64,000 bases of DNA from Pantoea sp. Ap-967 (GCF_011752565.1 NZ_VWXK01000032.1:1-64000); one strand, 5' to 3'; shown: positions 42,551 to 55,300, numbered from the stretch's first letter. A program made the numbers and translations. Notes: a model not told the origin generated them from the sequence alone.

Positions 42551-44512
42551 TTAAACCCTGAAAGCCAGCACGGCCTTGCTCAATTCACTGCCCAGGCTCA
42601 GCAGCTGTTCACCTTGCTCGCGTCCTTCACCAATGCGCTGCAGGTTGTCTTCCCCCAGCTCGTGAATCCGTTCGCTGTGGTCGCGAATCTCGCTCACCGC
42701 GCCGCTTTGCTGCGCGGTGACATCGGCAATGCGCACCGCGGTATCGGCAATGGTGCGGATTGCGCTGACGATTTCATCCAGTGCGCCGTCGGCGGCCTGG
42801 GCCTGGTTGGCGGTGGCCTCGGCGTGTTCAAGCTGCGCGCGCATGCCCGCCACCGACCCTCGGGCGGCCTGTTGCAGGCGGTCGATCAGCGCCTGGATCT
42901 CCCCGGTGGCGCCGGTGGTGCGCTGGGCCAGCGAACGTACCTCATCGGCCACCACGGCAAAGCCACGGCCCATTTCACCGGCGCGGGCGGCCTCGATGGC
43001 GGCGTTGAGCGCCAGCAGGTTGGTTTGCTCGGCAATCGAGCGAATCACTGTCAGCACGCCACCGATGGTGGCCGACTCCTCGGCCAGCTGTTCGATCATG
43101 CGCGCGTTGCCCTGCACCTCGTCGACCAGTGCGCGCAACCCGGACAGGCTCTGGCCGATCACCGTCTGCCCTTGCTCCACCGCGCGGCCGGCATCGCGGC
43201 TGGCATCGGCGGCGGAACTGGCGTCACCGGCCACTTGCTGAATGGTCGCCTCAAGCTCGCCCAAGGCATCGCGGATCTGCCCGGTGTCGCCGGCCTGGCG
43301 TTCGGCGCCGTCGTGCAGGGCCGCGCTCATGCCGGCCAGGGCGTGGCTGCTGCCGGCCACCTGCTCGGCGTTGTGGCGAATGGTGCCGACCAGCTCCACC
43401 AAGTACTGGCGCAGGCGGTTCAGCGACTCCTGGATGTCGCGCAGCTCGCGGTTGGTCTTGCCCAGGGCGATGGGCGCGGCGAAGTCGCCTTCGGCCCAGC
43501 GCGACAGGGCCGGGACAAGGCCGGTGAGGGTGCGTGCCAGGCGCCGCTGCAAGGTGTCGATCAGCAGGGCGATGAGCAGGATCAGGCCGATCATCAACCC
43601 TTGGATGATGCGCACTTCACCGGCGATTTTCGCGTGCTGGCTGCGCACGGCTGGCTCCAGCCCGGCGATGGCCTGTTGCACCGCGGCCAGGCGTTGGTTG
43701 GTGCTGGCGGCAAGGGCGGTGCGCCGCTCGATCAGCTCGCGGGTGCGCTGCAGCTCGGCGGGGTAGCGGCCCAGCAGGCTCTGCAGTTCGCGCTTGAGGC
43801 CGACGGCGACATCCTCCTGCTGCTCGCTGGCCTGGGTTTGCAGGCCCATCATGGCGGCGAAGTCATCGGCGTTGGATTCGGCGGCGCGGGTCACGCCCAG
43901 CAGTGGCAGGGCGTCGATGGCCTGGGCCTGGGTACGAATCAACTGCAGCTCGCGCTCCACTTCATCGGCCAGTTCCGCACGGCCGCTGCTCACCAGTTTG
44001 TCGCGGGCAAGCGACAGCCGGCCCAGGTGCACGCTGGCGTCGAACAGCGGCAGCAGGTAGCGGTTGGCCTCGCTGCTGCCGCTGTCGCGGGCATAGCCGG
44101 CCAGTTGCTCAAGGTTGGCGCCCAGCTCACGCTCGGCTTGCTGCAGCAGGGCCTGCGGGTCGCCCGCCAGCTTGCCGGCGGCGAGCAGTTCGTTGGCGGT
44201 GAAGGCCTGCAGGGTGTCCAGGCTCGGGCGCAACTGGTCGGCAAGCTCAGCCGGCCAGTCGGCCAGGGACGCTTCGAGCTGGGTATTGGCCTCGATGGCG
44301 GCCGCATGGCGCAGGGCGTCGCCGCTGCCCAGGTAGGCGCGCACATTGCGCGCGCTCTGGTTCTGGAATTGCTGCGACAGGCCCAGGTAGCGTTCCATCA
44401 GTTGATAGGGCCGCTCCAGGGCACGTTGCGACCACCACAGGGTTGCGCCCAGGGCGATGCACACGGTCACCAGCAACAGCGTGTTGAAATTGGTCAGCCA
44501 CTTCAGGCGCAT
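42551..44512 (-). CDS. Methyl-accepting chemotaxis protein, CtpL-like
   Basis: The 653-residue chemoreceptor has a membrane helix at about 10-28, a long helical periplasmic sensor (about 30-300), a second helix near 305-325 (IIQGLMIGLILLIALLI), a HAMP region, and a cytoplasmic signalling domain with the hairpin tip EQTNLLALNAAIEAARAGE. The next genes match the P. aeruginosa order (dipZ, ctpL PA4844, gcbA PA4843) as I recall it, so CtpL, a sensor tied to low phosphate and chloroaniline, is the likely orthologue. Ligand not shown by sequence. Confidence 0.85.
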   Translation of the reverse strand: MRLKWLTNFNTLLLVTVCIALGATLWWSQRALERPYQLMERYLGLSQQFQNQSARNVRAYLGSGDALRHAAAIEANTQLEASLADWPAELADQLRPSLDTLQAFTANELLAAGKLAGDPQALLQQAERELGANLEQLAGYARDSGSSEANRYLLPLFDASVHLGRLSLARDKLVSSGRAELADEVERELQLIRTQAQAIDALPLLGVTRAAESNADDFAAMMGLQTQASEQQEDVAVGLKRELQSLLGRYPAELQRTRELIERRTALAASTNQRLAAVQQAIAGLEPAVRSQHAKIAGEVRIIQGLMIGLILLIALLIDTLQRRLARTLTGLVPALSRWAEGDFAAPIALGKTNRELRDIQESLNRLRQYLVELVGTIRHNAEQVAGSSHALAGMSAALHDGAERQAGDTGQIRDALGELEATIQQVAGDASSAADASRDAGRAVEQGQTVIGQSLSGLRALVDEVQGNARMIEQLAEESATIGGVLTVIRSIAEQTNLLALNAAIEAARAGEMGRGFAVVADEVRSLAQRTTGATGEIQALIDRLQQAARGSVAGMRAQLEHAEATANQAQAADGALDEIVSAIRTIADTAVRIADVTAQQSGAVSEIRDHSERIHELGEDNLQRIGEGREQGEQLLSLGSELSKAVLAFRV

Positions 44513-44629
44513 AGCCGCGAACTTCCTGCGGGGGAGTGGAGAGGTAGGTGCCTGAAGTTATTGCGGTTTTGTGACCGGGTGATGACGACAAGGGACTGGC
44601 GCCATAAAAAAGTGGCACTGTGCCTGTAC

Positions 44630-44712
44630 GGGCCCATTCGCGGGGCAAGCCCGCTCCTACAGGCGATTGCATGCCCTTGTAGGAGCGGGCTCGCCCCGCG
44701 AAAGGGCCGGCC
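44630..44712. repeat. REP pair
   Basis: A near-perfect palindrome with flanks GGGCCCATTCGCGGGG and CCCCGCGAAAGGGCC lies between the chemoreceptor start and the diguanylate cyclase end; one core has C in place of T (GGGCTCGCC). Confidence 0.85.
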
Positions 44713-44726
44713 CAGGCAGCAAAAAT

Positions 44727-46103
44727 CTAGGGCTCGACGCGCACCACGCAATTACGCCCGGCATGCTTGGCCCGGTACAGCGCCTCATCTGCCGTACTGG
44801 CCATGCTCAACGCATCCAGCCCTTCCTCCAGTTGCACCACGCCGGCGCTGAAGGTGCACTGCAAGTCACCCACCTGCGCCGGGTAGAGGATCTCGGCAAA
44901 GCGCCGGCGAATTTCGTCCAGCACTTTGTGCGCCGACTCCACCGCCGTGTTGGGCATGACGATGGCGAACTCCTCGCCACCGTAGCGGCCAATGAAATCG
45001 CTCTTGCGCAGCCGCTGCTTGAGAAACAGCGCCAGGCTCTTGATTACCCGGTCGCCCATGGGGTGGCCGTGGCGGTCGTTGATTTTCTTGAAATGGTCGA
45101 TATCGAGCATGGCAAAGCTCAGCGGCTGGCCTTCGCGGCGGGCGCGGAAGCTGCAGTCTTCGAGCAGTTGCAGGATATGGGTGTGGTTGTACAGCCCGGT
45201 CAGGCTGTCACGCACCATGCGCGCTTTCAGGTGACGGGCACGGGCGGCGCGGTTGCGCACGGTGGTGATCAGGTGCCGCGAGCGGATCGGCTTGGTCAGG
45301 AAGTCGTCGCCGCCTTCGCTCATGGCGTCGAGCTGCTTGTCCAGGTCGTCTTCGGCCGACAGGTAGATGATCGGCACGCTGACGTAGCGGTCGTTGTGGC
45401 GGATCACCTTGGCCAGCTCCGGCCCCGAGCAGGCCGGCATGTACAGGTCGAGAATGATCAGGTCGGGCTGGAAGTCGGCCAGCTCGGCCATGGTGCAGAT
45501 CGGGTCGTTGAGGCTGCGGGTGAGCATGCCGGCACCGCGCAGCACCCGCTCGGTGTGCAGGGCCTGGGTGCGCGAGTCGTCGATAATCAGCACACGCAGC
45601 GGTTCCTGTTGCGCGGTGCAGGTGATGCTTTCGAGTTTTTCCAGCAGGCTGGAGGCTTCGAGGGTGCCGGTAAGGAAGGCCTGGCTGCCGGCCCGCACGG
45701 CGGCCAGGCGGGTTGGCGTGTCGGCCTCCTGGTGGCTGAAGAACAACAGCGCAATGGGTGTTTCGCGGCCCTGTTGCACCTGCGCGGCCAGCGGCAGGCC
45801 GCCACCGGGGCCGTCGAAGTCGACATCCAGGACGATGGCCGCTGGCAACTGCTCGTCCAATGCGGCCAGCAGCGCGCCGCCACTGGGCAGCGGCTGCGCG
45901 TTCAGGCCAAAGAACTCCAGTTGCTGGGCCAGGCGCTCGGCGCGCTCGTGGTCGCGCAACAGCAGGTACACCGGCTTGCGCGCAGGCGGTGCCTGCGAGC
46001 CCGGCGGATCGCCCCGGCGCCTGCGTGTGCGCGACAGGCGCTGCAACAGCTGTTCGAACTCCTGCTTGAGGCGTTCCTGGCTCGGCTCCGCGGCTTGGGT
46101 CAT
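44727..46103 (-). CDS. gcbA: Response-regulator diguanylate cyclase, GcbA-like
   Basis: The 458-residue protein has a degenerate receiver-like domain (about 40-160), a true receiver (about 170-290, VLIIDDSRTQ, phospho-Asp in LILDLYMPACSG, Lys in LTKPI) and a GGDEF domain (about 300-455). The active site is GGEEF (about 375) and the inhibitory I-site RKSD lies five residues before it, so it should make c-di-GMP with product feedback. P. aeruginosa PA4843 GcbA has the same two-receiver layout and position, and promotes attachment. The ATG at 46103 is preferred to a TTG 36 bases earlier; Shine-Dalgarno support is weak for both. Confidence 0.85.
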   Translation of the reverse strand: MTQAAEPSQERLKQEFEQLLQRLSRTRRRRGDPPGSQAPPARKPVYLLLRDHERAERLAQQLEFFGLNAQPLPSGGALLAALDEQLPAAIVLDVDFDGPGGGLPLAAQVQQGRETPIALLFFSHQEADTPTRLAAVRAGSQAFLTGTLEASSLLEKLESITCTAQQEPLRVLIIDDSRTQALHTERVLRGAGMLTRSLNDPICTMAELADFQPDLIILDLYMPACSGPELAKVIRHNDRYVSVPIIYLSAEDDLDKQLDAMSEGGDDFLTKPIRSRHLITTVRNRAARARHLKARMVRDSLTGLYNHTHILQLLEDCSFRARREGQPLSFAMLDIDHFKKINDRHGHPMGDRVIKSLALFLKQRLRKSDFIGRYGGEEFAIVMPNTAVESAHKVLDEIRRRFAEILYPAQVGDLQCTFSAGVVQLEEGLDALSMASTADEALYRAKHAGRNCVVRVEP

Positions 46104-46350
46104 GTCCTGGCTACTTATTAGTGGGCTATGCAGGTTCAATGATGGCTCTATGCTAGCACTGCTTTTTCATGGCGTGCGTGCCCCGGGTCAACAAAAGCTT
46201 GTGAACGATTATTCAGTTACTGACTCATTGGTCGCTTATGCGTAAGGCGGTGTCTGCTTTATAGTGCTTTGACGCGGGCTTGCCGTGGCACCCTGGCCCT
46301 GGCCTGTGGTCCAAGCCCCTGAACCGTCGTGACTGATTAAGGACAAAGCC

Positions 46351-47418
46351 ATGCTGGACTGGAAAAATCGCGAGGCCAAAGCCGAGCCCCGCGAGCGTGT
46401 CGATGGCCGCGGCGCTGCCGCCCGTAGCTACTTTAGCGGCCTGTGGAGCCGTGCCCTGGGAACCCTGATCGGGTTGTACCTGCTGGTGTGCATTGGCCTT
46501 GGCTGGTACTGGAGCGAAGAGCCGGCGTTGTTCCCGGTGCAGCAGAACGCCCAGGCCGCCGCCGAGCGCAATGGCCAGCAGATGGTTGTCGGCTACACCA
46601 CCATCGAAACCCTCAAGACCGTGGCCAGCACCCTGCTGGACAAACCGGGCGGCTACATTTCCAACGACCGCTTCCCACCGGGCCTGTGGATGGACAACAT
46701 GCCGAGCTGGGAATACGGCGTGCTGGTGCAGGTGCGTGACCTGTCCCGCGCCCTGCGCAAGGACTTCGCCCGCTCGCAGTCGCAGTCCACCGAAGACGCC
46801 GACCTGGCCAAGGCCGAGCCGCGTTTCAACTTCGACAACAAGAGCTGGATCCTGCCGTCTAGCGAGTCGGAGTTCGAGGAAGGCATCAAGTCGCTGAGCC
46901 GCTACCAGACCCGCCTGGCCGCCGGCGACAAGGGCGCGATCTTCTACACCCGTGCCGACAACCTGAACAACTGGCTGGGTGATGTGGCCACCCGCCTGGG
47001 CTCGCTGTCCCAGCGCCTGTCGGCCAGCGTTGGCCGGGTCAAGCTCAACACCAACCTGAAGACCGAGTCGGTGGTTGCCGGCCAGGCGCCGCAGGTGGAT
47101 GAGGAAGTGGTCGAAACCCCATGGATGCAGATCGACAACGTGTTCTACGAGGCCCGTGGCCAGGCCTGGGCACTGTCGCACCTGCTGCGCGCCATCGAGG
47201 TCGACTTCGCCGATGTGCTGGCGAAGAAGAACGCCACGGTCAGCGTGCGGCAGATCATCCGTGAGCTGGAAGCCTCGCAGGAGCCGCTGTGGAGCCCGAT
47301 GGTGCTCAACGGCAGCGGCTTTGGCATGTGGGCCAACCACTCGCTGGTCATGGCCAACTACATTTCCCGCGCCAACGCCGCGGTGATCGACCTGCGCCAG
47401 CTGCTGTCGCAGGGTTGA
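46351..47418 (+). CDS. DUF2333 membrane-anchored protein
   Basis: The 355-residue protein has one membrane helix (about 37-55, LGTLIGLYLLVCIGLGWYW) after a charged cytoplasmic head, then a largely helical periplasmic domain of about 300 residues. It fits DUF2333; no catalytic motif is visible and function is unknown. AAGGA precedes the ATG. It is divergent from the diguanylate cyclase and followed two bases later by a NUDIX gene. Confidence 0.85.
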   Translation: MLDWKNREAKAEPRERVDGRGAAARSYFSGLWSRALGTLIGLYLLVCIGLGWYWSEEPALFPVQQNAQAAAERNGQQMVVGYTTIETLKTVASTLLDKPGGYISNDRFPPGLWMDNMPSWEYGVLVQVRDLSRALRKDFARSQSQSTEDADLAKAEPRFNFDNKSWILPSSESEFEEGIKSLSRYQTRLAAGDKGAIFYTRADNLNNWLGDVATRLGSLSQRLSASVGRVKLNTNLKTESVVAGQAPQVDEEVVETPWMQIDNVFYEARGQAWALSHLLRAIEVDFADVLAKKNATVSVRQIIRELEASQEPLWSPMVLNGSGFGMWANHSLVMANYISRANAAVIDLRQLLSQG

Positions 47419-47420
47419 GC

Positions 47421-47957
47421 ATGGCCATCAGCCCCGACGAGGCCGCCCACCGGGCGGCTTCCGACCGTGAACTGGTCGCCTGGGTGGACGAACACGACCA
47501 GCTGCTGGGCGCCTTGCCCAGGGCCGAGCTGCGTGAGCGTGGCCTGATTGGCCGTTGCACGTTCATCCTCCTGTTCAACAGTGCCGGGCAGTTGTGCGTG
47601 CACCGCCGTACCCTGAGCAAGGCGCTGTACCCGGGGTACTGGGATGTGGCGGCAGGCGGCATGGTGACGGCCGGGGAAGCCTATGCCGATTCGGCGGCGC
47701 GGGAGCTGGCCGAGGAGCTGGGCATCGAGGGTGTGCAACTGCGCTTTCATGAGCGGTTCTACTTCGACCAGCCAGACAACCACTTGTGGTGCGCGGTGTA
47801 CTCGGCGGTGTCGGATGCGCCGCTGCGCTTGCAGCCGGAGGAGGTGATGGAGGCGCGGTTTGTCAGCCTTGAGCAGGCCGAAACGGAAAGCCAGACCAAA
47901 CCCTATTGCCCGGATTCGTTGGCGGCGTTGCAGCGCTACAAGGCCAGCTTGAAGTAA
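47421..47957 (+). CDS. NUDIX hydrolase, YfcD-like
   Basis: The 178-residue protein has an intact NUDIX box, GGMVTAGEAYADSAARELAEELG near residues 78-100 (core RELAEELG). It opens with VAWVDEHDQLLGALPRAELRE, typical of the isopentenyl-diphosphate isomerase-like YfcD group, so a nucleotide or prenyl diphosphate substrate is possible; substrate not shown by sequence. It starts two bases after the DUF2333 stop and is probably coupled to it. Confidence 0.85.
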   Translation: MAISPDEAAHRAASDRELVAWVDEHDQLLGALPRAELRERGLIGRCTFILLFNSAGQLCVHRRTLSKALYPGYWDVAAGGMVTAGEAYADSAARELAEELGIEGVQLRFHERFYFDQPDNHLWCAVYSAVSDAPLRLQPEEVMEARFVSLEQAETESQTKPYCPDSLAALQRYKASLK

Positions 47958-47968
47958 TGGCATGGCCG

Positions 47969-48061
47969 GGCCGGCCCTTGCGCGGGGCAAGCCCGCGCCT
48001 ACAGCCAGAGGGCCCGTTGGGGCTGCATGAACCCTGTGGCGGCGGGCTTGCCGGCCAAGGG
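47969..48061. repeat. Degenerate REP pair
   Basis: Diverged REP copies (CCTTGCGCGGGGCAAGCCCG, and GGCGGGCTTGCCGGCCAAGG) lie after the NUDIX gene; the CTCCTAC tail has decayed to GCCTAC in the first. Confidence 0.55.
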
Positions 48062-48251
48062 TCGCAAATCATTCGCAAAATGCCGCAATCCTGTACTTAG
48101 CAACAGCCTGATTTATCGTTACACTGCGCGCCCTTTTCGGGCTGTCGCGGGACGTTGCGGCAGTAGCGCCGCCCCTGCCAGAGTGGGGCTTCGCGGTCGG
48201 TCTCCCTGTGTGAGCTCGACCAGTTTTTGTCCTCAGCACAGAGGATCAAAA

Positions 48252-48623
48252 GTGGCCAAGAAAGCTTCTTCCTTCTCCGCCCTGGGCGGTCTCGTTTATT
48301 CCACCGATGCCGGTCGGCATTGCCCCGACTGTGGCCAGCCGGTGGATGCCTGCACCTGCAAGCAGCAGGTCATTCCCGAAGGCGATGGCATTGCCCGTGT
48401 ACGCCGTGAAAGCAAAGGCCGTGGCGGCAAGACCGTGACCACCGTCACCGGCGTGCCGTTGCCCCTCGACCAGCTCAAGGAGCTGGCCACCACCCTCAAG
48501 CGCCGCTGTGGAACCGGTGGCGCGTTGAAGGACGGTGTCATCGAAATCCAGGGCGACCATGTCGAGCTGCTGATCGGTGAGCTGACCAAACAGGGCTTCA
48601 AGGCGAAAAAGTCCGGCGGCTGA
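48252..48623 (+). CDS. yciH: SUI1/eIF1-type translation factor, YciH-like
   Basis: The 123-residue protein has an N-terminal Cys cluster (CPDCGQPVDACTC, about residues 24-36) and a C-terminal SUI1 domain (about 50-120, with GRGGKTVTTVTG and LKRRCGTGGALKDG). Bacterial YciH resembles eIF1 and affects start-codon fidelity. The start is GTG at 48252, with GAGGAT upstream; no ATG exists nearby. Confidence 0.9.
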   Translation: MAKKASSFSALGGLVYSTDAGRHCPDCGQPVDACTCKQQVIPEGDGIARVRRESKGRGGKTVTTVTGVPLPLDQLKELATTLKRRCGTGGALKDGVIEIQGDHVELLIGELTKQGFKAKKSGG

Positions 48624-48775
48624 TGCGCCTGCGCGATTTTTTGCCCAACGCTTTCTAAACTCGTTTCCGTGGCCAGGGTCTACCCCAGGGCACGGACGAA
48701 TCGTCATTTTCGGCTTTTACACTGCGCCCGCCTCCTTGCGGGGCAGTGTCTTCGACTTATCTATAGGGGACTTGA

Positions 48776-50689
<1,914 letters not shown>

Positions 50690-50707
50690 CTGGAGCGCGC
50701 CGCTCGT

Positions 50708-50788
50708 GCGGCGCATCGCGAGCTTTGCTCGCTCCTACGAACAATACGTAAGCCCCTGTAGGAGCGAGCATAGCTCGCGATGCGCCGC
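50708..50788. repeat. REP-like pair
   Basis: A near-perfect palindrome of the TCGCGAGC subtype with outer flanks GCGGCGCA and TGCGCCGC separates the convergent speA and MATE genes and may terminate both. Confidence 0.8.
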
Positions 50789-50803
50789 ATAAGCGGCGCT
50801 CAT

Positions 50804-52141
50804 TCACCCAACCCACAACCCTCTCTGCTGCAACCGCCACCCCACCCACCCCAGGGTCACCGCCCGCAGCGCCATGAACCCGAGGAACGCCAACCACAAC
50901 CCATGGTTGCCGAACCCGCTCATCAGCAGCCCCAATGGCAGCGCGATCACTACCGACAGCAGCATCGCGTTGCGCATCTCCCGCGCCCTTGTCGCACCAA
51001 TGAACAGCCCATCGAGCAGGTAGCTCCAGACCGCAATCAACGGCAGCAGCGCCAAGTACGGAAGGTACGGATAGGCTGCTGCGCGCACGCTGGCGATATC
51101 GGTCTGCAGGTCGATGAACAGGTGCCCGCCCAGCAGGAACGTCCCGGCAAAGCCCAGGCTGGTGAACAACGACCAGCCGCAGGCCACCACCAGCGAGCGG
51201 CGCAAGGTGGTTCGGTCGCCTGCGCCGATGGCATGCCCGCACAATGCTTCCACTGCATGCGCCAGGCCGTCCAGGGCATAGGCGGTCAGCAGCAGGCCAT
51301 TGAGCAGCAGGGCGTTGGCCGCCACCGTGGCTTCGCCCAGGCGTGCGCCCTGCACGGTGATCAGCAAGAACACTACCTGCAGCGCCAGGCTGCGCAGGAA
51401 GATGTCGCGGTTCACCGCCAGCAAGGGCCGCCACGCCTGCCAGCGCTTCAGCGCAGCCCAGGCGACCTGCCCGGGGTAGGCACGCAGGGCCGGGCGGGTG
51501 AGGGCCAGCCCAAGCAGGGCGGCGCTCCACTCGGCAATCACCGAGGCCCGGGCCGAGCCCAGCACGCCCCAGTTCAGGCCCAGCACGAACCACAGGTTCA
51601 GGGCGATGTTCAGCAGGTTGGTGGTCAGCAGGATCGCCAAGGGCGCCCGGGCATTCTGTGTGCCGAGGAACCAGCCCACCAGGGCGTAGCTGGCCAGCGC
51701 GGCCGGCAGGCCGAGCAGGCGCGTGTGGAAGAAGTCCTGGGTGGATTGCTGCAACGCCGCGCTCGGTTGCATCGCGTGCAGTGCCAACTGGCTGAAGGGC
51801 AGCGCCAGCACGCCGATCAACAGCGCGAAGGCCACCGCCAGCAGCAGCCCCTGCACCAGCACCTGGCGCAGGGCGGCACCGTCGGCGCGCCCGGCGGCCT
51901 GGGCGGCGAAACCGGTGGAGCCCATGCGCAGGAAACCCATCAGGCCGACCATGAAGGTGAACAACGTGGCGCCCACGGCCACCGCGCCGAGCTGGTGGGC
52001 GTGGGGCAGGTGGCCGATCACGGTGCTGTCGACCAGGGCCACCAGCGGCACCGAGATGTTGGAGAGGATCATCGGCGCCGCCAGTGCCCAGACCTTGCGG
52101 TGGGTGGGGCGGTGTTGCCAGTCGGTGGACAGTTGAGACAT
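50804..52141 (-). CDS. MATE-family efflux protein, DinF-like
   Basis: The 445-residue protein is nearly all hydrophobic with 12 predicted helices and the MATE start WALAAPMILSNISVPLVALVD, plus VDSTVIGHL near 37. The family exports cationic compounds using proton or sodium gradients; substrate unknown. It groups with DinF. The ATG at 52141 was chosen because the upstream frame is REP. Confidence 0.88.
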   Translation of the reverse strand: MSQLSTDWQHRPTHRKVWALAAPMILSNISVPLVALVDSTVIGHLPHAHQLGAVAVGATLFTFMVGLMGFLRMGSTGFAAQAAGRADGAALRQVLVQGLLLAVAFALLIGVLALPFSQLALHAMQPSAALQQSTQDFFHTRLLGLPAALASYALVGWFLGTQNARAPLAILLTTNLLNIALNLWFVLGLNWGVLGSARASVIAEWSAALLGLALTRPALRAYPGQVAWAALKRWQAWRPLLAVNRDIFLRSLALQVVFLLITVQGARLGEATVAANALLLNGLLLTAYALDGLAHAVEALCGHAIGAGDRTTLRRSLVVACGWSLFTSLGFAGTFLLGGHLFIDLQTDIASVRAAAYPYLPYLALLPLIAVWSYLLDGLFIGATRAREMRNAMLLSVVIALPLGLLMSGFGNHGLWLAFLGFMALRAVTLGWVGWRLQQRGLWVG

Positions 52142-52160
52142 CGGGGTTCCTGAGGTTGAG

Positions 52161-52277
52161 GGCCCCTTTGCGCCCCTTCGCGGGGCAAGCCCGCTCCTAC
52201 AGGATAGCGTTGCCTTGATGGCCGGCGCTGTACCTGTAGGAGCGGGCATGCCCCGCGAAGGGACGCGAAGCGGCCCC
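52161..52277. repeat. REP pair with outer GC hairpin
   Basis: Inverted REP cores (CTTCGCGGGGCAAGCCCGC and its inverse) are enclosed by GGGCCCCTTTGCGCCCC on the left and GGGACGCGAAGCGGCCCC on the right. They lie between the divergent MATE and alpha-2-macroglobulin genes. Confidence 0.8.
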
Positions 52278-52388
52278 AATATTCGACCCGGCGCATTGTA
52301 ACGGCCAGGCAACCAATCCGCGCGAACCTGGTCTGAGCAGGCTATAGTTGCTGCCCTCACGTACACGCTGCCGAAGAGTTCCCACTCC

Positions 52389-55300
52389 ATGTTCAACAAA
52401 GGATTGTTGCTGGCCTGCGCGCTGGCCCTGCTCAGTGCCTGTGATTCCTCGACCCCGGGCAAGCCCGTCCCCGCTGAAAAGCCCGCCGCCAGTGCCCCGG
52501 CCGAGGCGCCGGCGCCCAAGCGTGAAGACCCGGCGGTCCTCGCCAAACGCTACGAGGGCCGTGAACTCAGCGTGCTGGATATCTCGGAAGTGCAACTCGA
52601 CGGCGCCAGCACCCTGTCGATCAGCTTCTCCGTGCCACTGGACGCCAAGCAGGATTTCGCCGCCAAGGTGCACCTGGTCGACACCGTGAAGGGCAAGCTC
52701 GATGGTGCCTGGGAGCTTTCCGATAACCAGATGGAACTGCGCCTGCGCCACCTGGAGCCGAAGCGCAAGCTGGTGCTCACCGTCGACAAGGGCCTGCTGG
52801 CCGTCAATGGCAAGCAGCTCGACAGCGAGTCGGTGAGCCGCCTGGAAACCCGCGACATGCAGCCCACCGTCGGCTTCGCCAGCCGCGGTTCGCTGCTGCC
52901 TACGCGCCTGGCCGAAGGCCTGCCGGTGATCGCGCTGAACGTGCCCAAGGTCGATGTCGAGTTCTTCCGGGTCAAGCCCGAGATGCTGTCGACCTTCCTC
53001 GCCAGCTGGGGGCGCAACAGCAGCCTGTACTACTACCAGTCCAAGGATACCTTGGACATGGCCGAGCTGGTCTACAGCGGCCGCTTCGACCTCAACCCGG
53101 CGCGCAACACCCGTGAAACCGTGCTGCTGCCGATCGCCGGGATCAAGCCGCTGCAGGAACCTGGCGTGTACCTGGCGGTGATGCGGGCCTCGGGCACCTA
53201 CGACTATTCGCAACCGGCCACGCTGTTCACCCTCAGCGACATTGGCGTGTCCGCCCACCGTTATCGCGACCGCCTGGACGTGTTCGCCCAGGCCCTGGAA
53301 GGCGGCAAGGCGCTCAAGGACGTCAACCTTGAGCTGCACGACGACAAAGGCAAGCTGCTGGCCCAGGCCAAGACCGACGGCGCCGGCCACGCCCAGCTGC
53401 CGATCACCGCCAAGGCCGACACCCTGATCGCGACCCAGGGCGTGCATACCACGCTGTTGCGCCTGAACACCGCCGCCCTGGACCTGGCCGAATTCGATAT
53501 CACCGGGCCCCAGGCCAACCCGCTGCAGTTCTTTATTTTCGGCCCCCGCGACCTGTATCGCCCGGGCGAAACCGTGCTGCTCAACGGCCTGCTGCGCGAC
53601 CAGGATGGCAAGCCGGTGAAGGCCCAGCCGGTCAGCGTGGAAGTGCGCCGCCCCGACGAGCAGGTCAGCCGCAAGTTCGTTTGGGAGGCCGATGCCAACG
53701 GCCTCTACCAGTACCAGCTGCAGCTGGCAGGCGAGGCCCCGACCGGCCGTTGGCAACTGCTGCTCGACCTGGGTGGCGGGCGCAAGCAGGTGTATGAATT
53801 CCTCGTCGAGGACTTCCTGCCCGAGCGCCTGGCGCTGGAACTCAAAGGCAGCGACACGCCCCTGGCACCGGACGAAGATGCGCAGATCCAGGTCAATGGC
53901 CGCTACCTCTACGGCGCGCCGGCGGCGGGCAACCGCCTGAGCGGCCAGGCCTACGTGCGCCCGTTGCGCGAAGCGGTGCCGGCCCTGCCGGGCTACCAGT
54001 TCGGTTCGGTCACCGAGGGTGAGCTGAACCAGGACCTGGAGCTGGACGAAGTTACCCTCGACCAGGCCGGCAAGGCCGTGGTCGATATCGAAAGCCGTTG
54101 GGCCGAAGCCCGTTCGCCACTGCAACTGACCGTGCAGGCCAGCTTGCAGGAGTCGGGCGGCCGGCCGATTACCCGCCGCCTGGAGCAGCCGATCTGGCCG
54201 GCCGAACGGCTGCCGGGCCTGCGCGGCCTGTTCGACGGCGAGGAAACCAACAGCAACGGCCCGGTGGAGTTCGAGTTCCTGGTCGCCGACCGTGAAGGCC
54301 ACAAGCTGGCCGCCAACGACCTCAAGGTGCGGCTGATCCGCGAACGCCGCGATTACTACTGGAACTACTCGCAAAGCGACGGCTGGAGCTACAACTACAA
54401 CGAGAAGTTCCTGACCCAAAGCGAGGAAACCGTCAACGTCAAGGCGGGCTCCACCGCCAAACTCAACTTCCAGGTGGAGTGGGGGCCATACCGCGTCGAG
54501 GTCGAAGACCCTGAAACCGGCCTGGTGTCGAGCGAGCGCTTCTGGGCAGGCTACCGCGCCCAGGACAACGCCGAGGGCGGCGCCGTGCGCCCGGACCAGG
54601 TGAAGCTGGCGCTGGACAAACCCGCCTACGCCGATGGCGCCACCGCCAAGGTCACCGTGACCCCGCCGGCGGCAGGCAGCGGCTACCTGATGATCGAATC
54701 CAGTGACGGCCCGCTGTGGTGGCAGGAAATCGAGGTGCCCGCCGAGGGCAAAACCTTCGATGTGCAGCTGGACAAGCAGTGGGCCCGCCACGACCTGTAC
54801 ATCAGCGCCCTGGTGATTCGCCCCGGCGAGCGCAAGGCCAACGCCACGCCCAAGCGCGCCGTGGGCGTGCTGCACCTGCCGCTGGCACGTGCCGAGCGCA
54901 AGCTGGCGGTAAGCCTGCAGGCACCTGAAAAGATGCGTCCCAAACAGCCGTTGACGGTGAAGATCAAGGCCGCCAATGCCGATGGCAGCGTGCCCAAGCA
55001 GGTGCATGTGCTGTTGTCCGCCGTGGACGTGGGCATCCTCAATATCACCGACTTCAAGACCCCCGACCCGTTCGCCAGCCTGTTCGGCCGCAAGGCCTAT
55101 GGCGCCGACCAGCTGGACATCTACGGGCAACTGATCGAAGCCGGCCAGGGCCGCCTGGCCAGCCTGGCGTTCGGCGGTGACGCGGCGATGGCCAAGGGTG
55201 GCAAGCGGCCAAACACTACCGTGACCATCGTTGCCCAGCAGAGCCTGCCGGTGACCTTGAACGACCAGGGTGAAGGCGAGGCGACCGTCGATATTCCCGA

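Noticed and set aside
37884..48061. Repeated short sequences as a CRISPR array
   Set aside because: Copies are far apart, palindromic and share the REP tail CTCCTAC; there is no regular spacing and no cas gene.
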